DNA of 7,457 nucleotides from JAICLL01 sp035252155 (GTDB taxonomy: Bacteria > Planctomycetota > Planctomycetia > Pirellulales > JAICIG01): the NCBI GenBank assembly GCA_035252155.1, contig DATFDL010000761.1, positions 1-7,457 on the forward strand. Direction: 5' to 3'. Every line of letters begins with the position of its first letter. The stretch's first letter is position 1. The notes under the pieces were generated by a model that worked only from the letters and a program-made list of their open reading frames with translations, did not search any database and was not told the DNA's origin. The translations under genes and the position numbers were made by a program. This document shows positions 6,787 through 7,457 of this stretch, piece after piece.

Positions 6787-7077
6787 CTAAAGTACCGCGC
6801 CGACGGCGGCACAGCAGATGGTCAGCGCCGCGCCGATTACAATCGACAGCACTAAGCAGCCGGTTTGCGAGGAGCGGCGGCGACGGGTTTTGAAAAGGTC
6901 GCCGAGGCCAAAGGTGGTGCGGCGGTAAAGACGATTGTATGCCGCCTTGCGCGGATTCGTCAGCCAGCCCCAGCCGCGAGGAGCCTTGAGGCCGAGCGAG
7001 TTGCGGACGTAGCGCTTCCATGACGTTCGGGCGGCAATCCGCCCGCGAAGCGACGGTCGGCGAAGTCCCCATTTCAT
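6787..7077 (-). CDS. Small basic protein with one C-terminal membrane helix
   Basis: A 96-residue protein. Residues 1-68 are strongly basic (MKWGLRRPSLRGRIAARTSW, then LGLKAPRGWGWLTNPRKAAY and NRLYRRTTFGLGDLFK), and 72-94 form one membrane helix (TGCLVLSIVIGAALTICCAA). The stretch RGWGWLTNPRKAAYNRLYRRTTF resembles a conserved motif ('KGMGWxxNPKKAxYNKVYxKTTF') that I recall from short uncharacterised proteins in Firmicutes and elsewhere; I know no function for it. The ATG at 7077 is chosen because GGAG (7086-7089) lies 8 nt upstream and the conserved part starts there; the longer open frame up to 7332 crosses repeats and is not credible. It is convergent with the kinase. Hydrophobic tail plus basic body suggests an inner-membrane protein facing the cytoplasm. 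Confidence 0.65.
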   Translation of the reverse strand: MKWGLRRPSLRGRIAARTSWKRYVRNSLGLKAPRGWGWLTNPRKAAYNRLYRRTTFGLGDLFKTRRRRSSQTGCLVLSIVIGAALTICCAAVGAVL

Positions 7078-7085
7078 CGCCAAGG

Positions 7086-7089
7086 CTCC
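7086..7089 (-). promoter_or_regulatory. Shine-Dalgarno of the small basic protein
   Basis: GGAG on the minus strand, 8 nt before ATG 7077. It supports the short start over upstream in-frame codons. Confidence 0.45.
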
Positions 7090-7151
7090 AGATTGATGCG
7101 TGCCAAGATCATGCGATCGTAAACCGCCGGCGAGGCCGGTGCAACTTTTAT

Positions 7152-7196
7152 TAGGGGCTAGGGGACTCGGGGAAGAAAGTAAAAATGCAAAAGTCA
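7152..7196. repeat. Heptad repeats TAGGGGC type and AAAGTAA/AAATGCA/AAAGTCA type
   Basis: TAGGGGC-TAGGGGA-CTCGGGG (7152-7172, three G4 runs, the last spaced by 8) followed by AAAGTAA-AAATGCA-AAAGTCA (7176-7196). The second part shares 16 exact bases with the minus strand of 4653-4668. It sits upstream of the small basic protein gene. Confidence 0.65.
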
Positions 7197-7265
7197 ACAC
7201 CGGGAAATGCGGCGCGTGATGAACCGCAACGCAAGATGGAGCAGAAGGCAACGAAGGAAGCGAAG

Positions 7266-7280
7266 GCCGCAGCGTGCGGC
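7266..7280. repeat. Short GC hairpin
   Basis: GCCGC-AGCGT-GCGGC, a 5-bp perfect stem with a 5-nt loop, 11 nt from the larger hairpin at 7292-7317. Confidence 0.35.
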
Positions 7281-7291
7281 GCAGGACGAAT

Positions 7292-7317
7292 GGTGGGACT
7301 CGTAAGCTCGTCCCACC
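7292..7317 (-). terminator. Hairpin just after the edge gene, possible terminator or dispersed repeat
   Basis: GGTGGGAC (7292-7299) and GTCCCACC (7310-7317) are exact reverse complements with a 10-nt loop. It begins 8 nt after the stop codon (7326) of the minus-strand partial gene. No T-run follows on the minus strand, so a Rho-independent terminator is doubtful. Similar GGTGGGACGAGC... hairpins are, from memory, common between genes in planctomycete genomes. Confidence 0.4.
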
Positions 7318-7325
7318 CACCCCTT

Positions 7326-7457
7326 TCAACATGTTATTTTAGTTCGCGATGCAGCAAGAATCCGAGAGGTAGCAATGTGATGGTTGCGTGCGCCGCTTTT
7401 TTTTCGAGGTTGTGGCTTCTTCGGGCCTCGCTTCTTCTTCGGGTAGCGGGAGAGCTT
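7326..7457 (-). CDS. C-terminal tail of a basic protein, possibly a transposase (partial)
   Basis: Forty-three codons are open from the right edge to a TGA at 7326-7328. They read KLSRYPKKKRGPKKPQPRKK, then SGARNHHIATSRILAASRTK, ending ITC. A Lys/Arg/Pro-rich linker followed by 'HxATxRxLAxxR' resembles the tails of IS4-like transposases in planctomycetes, as I recall them. The fragment is too short for a firm call and no terminal inverted repeat could be identified after the stop. The low-GC run of T at 7397-7404 encodes the two lysines in this tail. The body of the gene lies outside the window. Confidence 0.4.
   Translation of the reverse strand, partial: KLSRYPKKKRGPKKPQPRKKSGARNHHIATSRILAASRTKITC

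Noticed and set aside
6554..7072. Minus-strand open frame of 172 codons
   Set aside because: It overlaps the better supported small basic protein in another frame and crosses the GC-rich hairpins; no start signal or recognisable motif.
7152..7172. G-quadruplex on the plus strand
   Set aside because: Only three G4 runs are present, so a four-tract intramolecular pattern is not met.
7078..7332. N-terminal extension of the small basic protein (85 extra residues)
   Set aside because: It would be translated from heptad repeats and hairpins, is rich in Ser/Pro, and the internal ATG at 7077 has the better ribosome binding site.

Overview
The window looks like chromosomal DNA from a planctomycete, probably of the Pirellulales type. 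The basis is high GC, a serine/threonine kinase with the planctomycete layout (short N-terminal helical segment, Hanks-type kinase domain, multi-span membrane C-terminus), small membrane proteins that begin with a 'QF(S/G)' plus hydrophobic-helix signature, and intergenic spacers filled with 7-nt-period repeats. This assignment is from recognition of families and style; no database search was possible.

Left part (1-3164), minus strand, read right to left: a 63-residue two-helix membrane protein (3164-2973), then after 7 nt a 167-residue multi-span membrane protein (2965-2462). A 106-nt gap follows, holding a perfect 19-bp palindrome (2400-2418). Next is a toxin-antitoxin pair: a long three-part DUF433-type antitoxin (2355-1930) overlapping by ATGA a VapC-like PIN ribonuclease (1933-1538). 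Only 5 nt after the toxin stop begins glutamine-dependent NAD+ synthetase nadE (1532 to beyond base 1). The layout suggests that nadE is co-transcribed with, and possibly translationally coupled to, the toxin-antitoxin module, which is an unusual position for a housekeeping enzyme.

Middle (3165-6529): a divergent intergenic region with two inverted repeats leads into a plus-strand gene with a strong ribosome binding site. It encodes a secreted 390-residue protein of unknown function (3450-4622). A 329-nt spacer made largely of several unrelated heptanucleotide tandem arrays follows, running directly into the 5' end of a membrane-anchored Ser/Thr protein kinase (annotated 4952-6529). The kinase reading frame and its conserved N-terminal segment extend upstream of the first usable start codon, right up to the repeat array, so its true start is an open question.

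Right part (6530-7457): a repeat-rich spacer, then on the minus strand a 96-residue, very basic small protein with one C-terminal membrane helix (7077-6787). Another heptad-repeat and hairpin spacer follows, and at the right edge is the C-terminal 43 residues of a minus-strand protein with a Lys/Arg/Pro-rich tail resembling planctomycete transposases. No tRNA, rRNA, CRISPR array or complete insertion sequence was seen.
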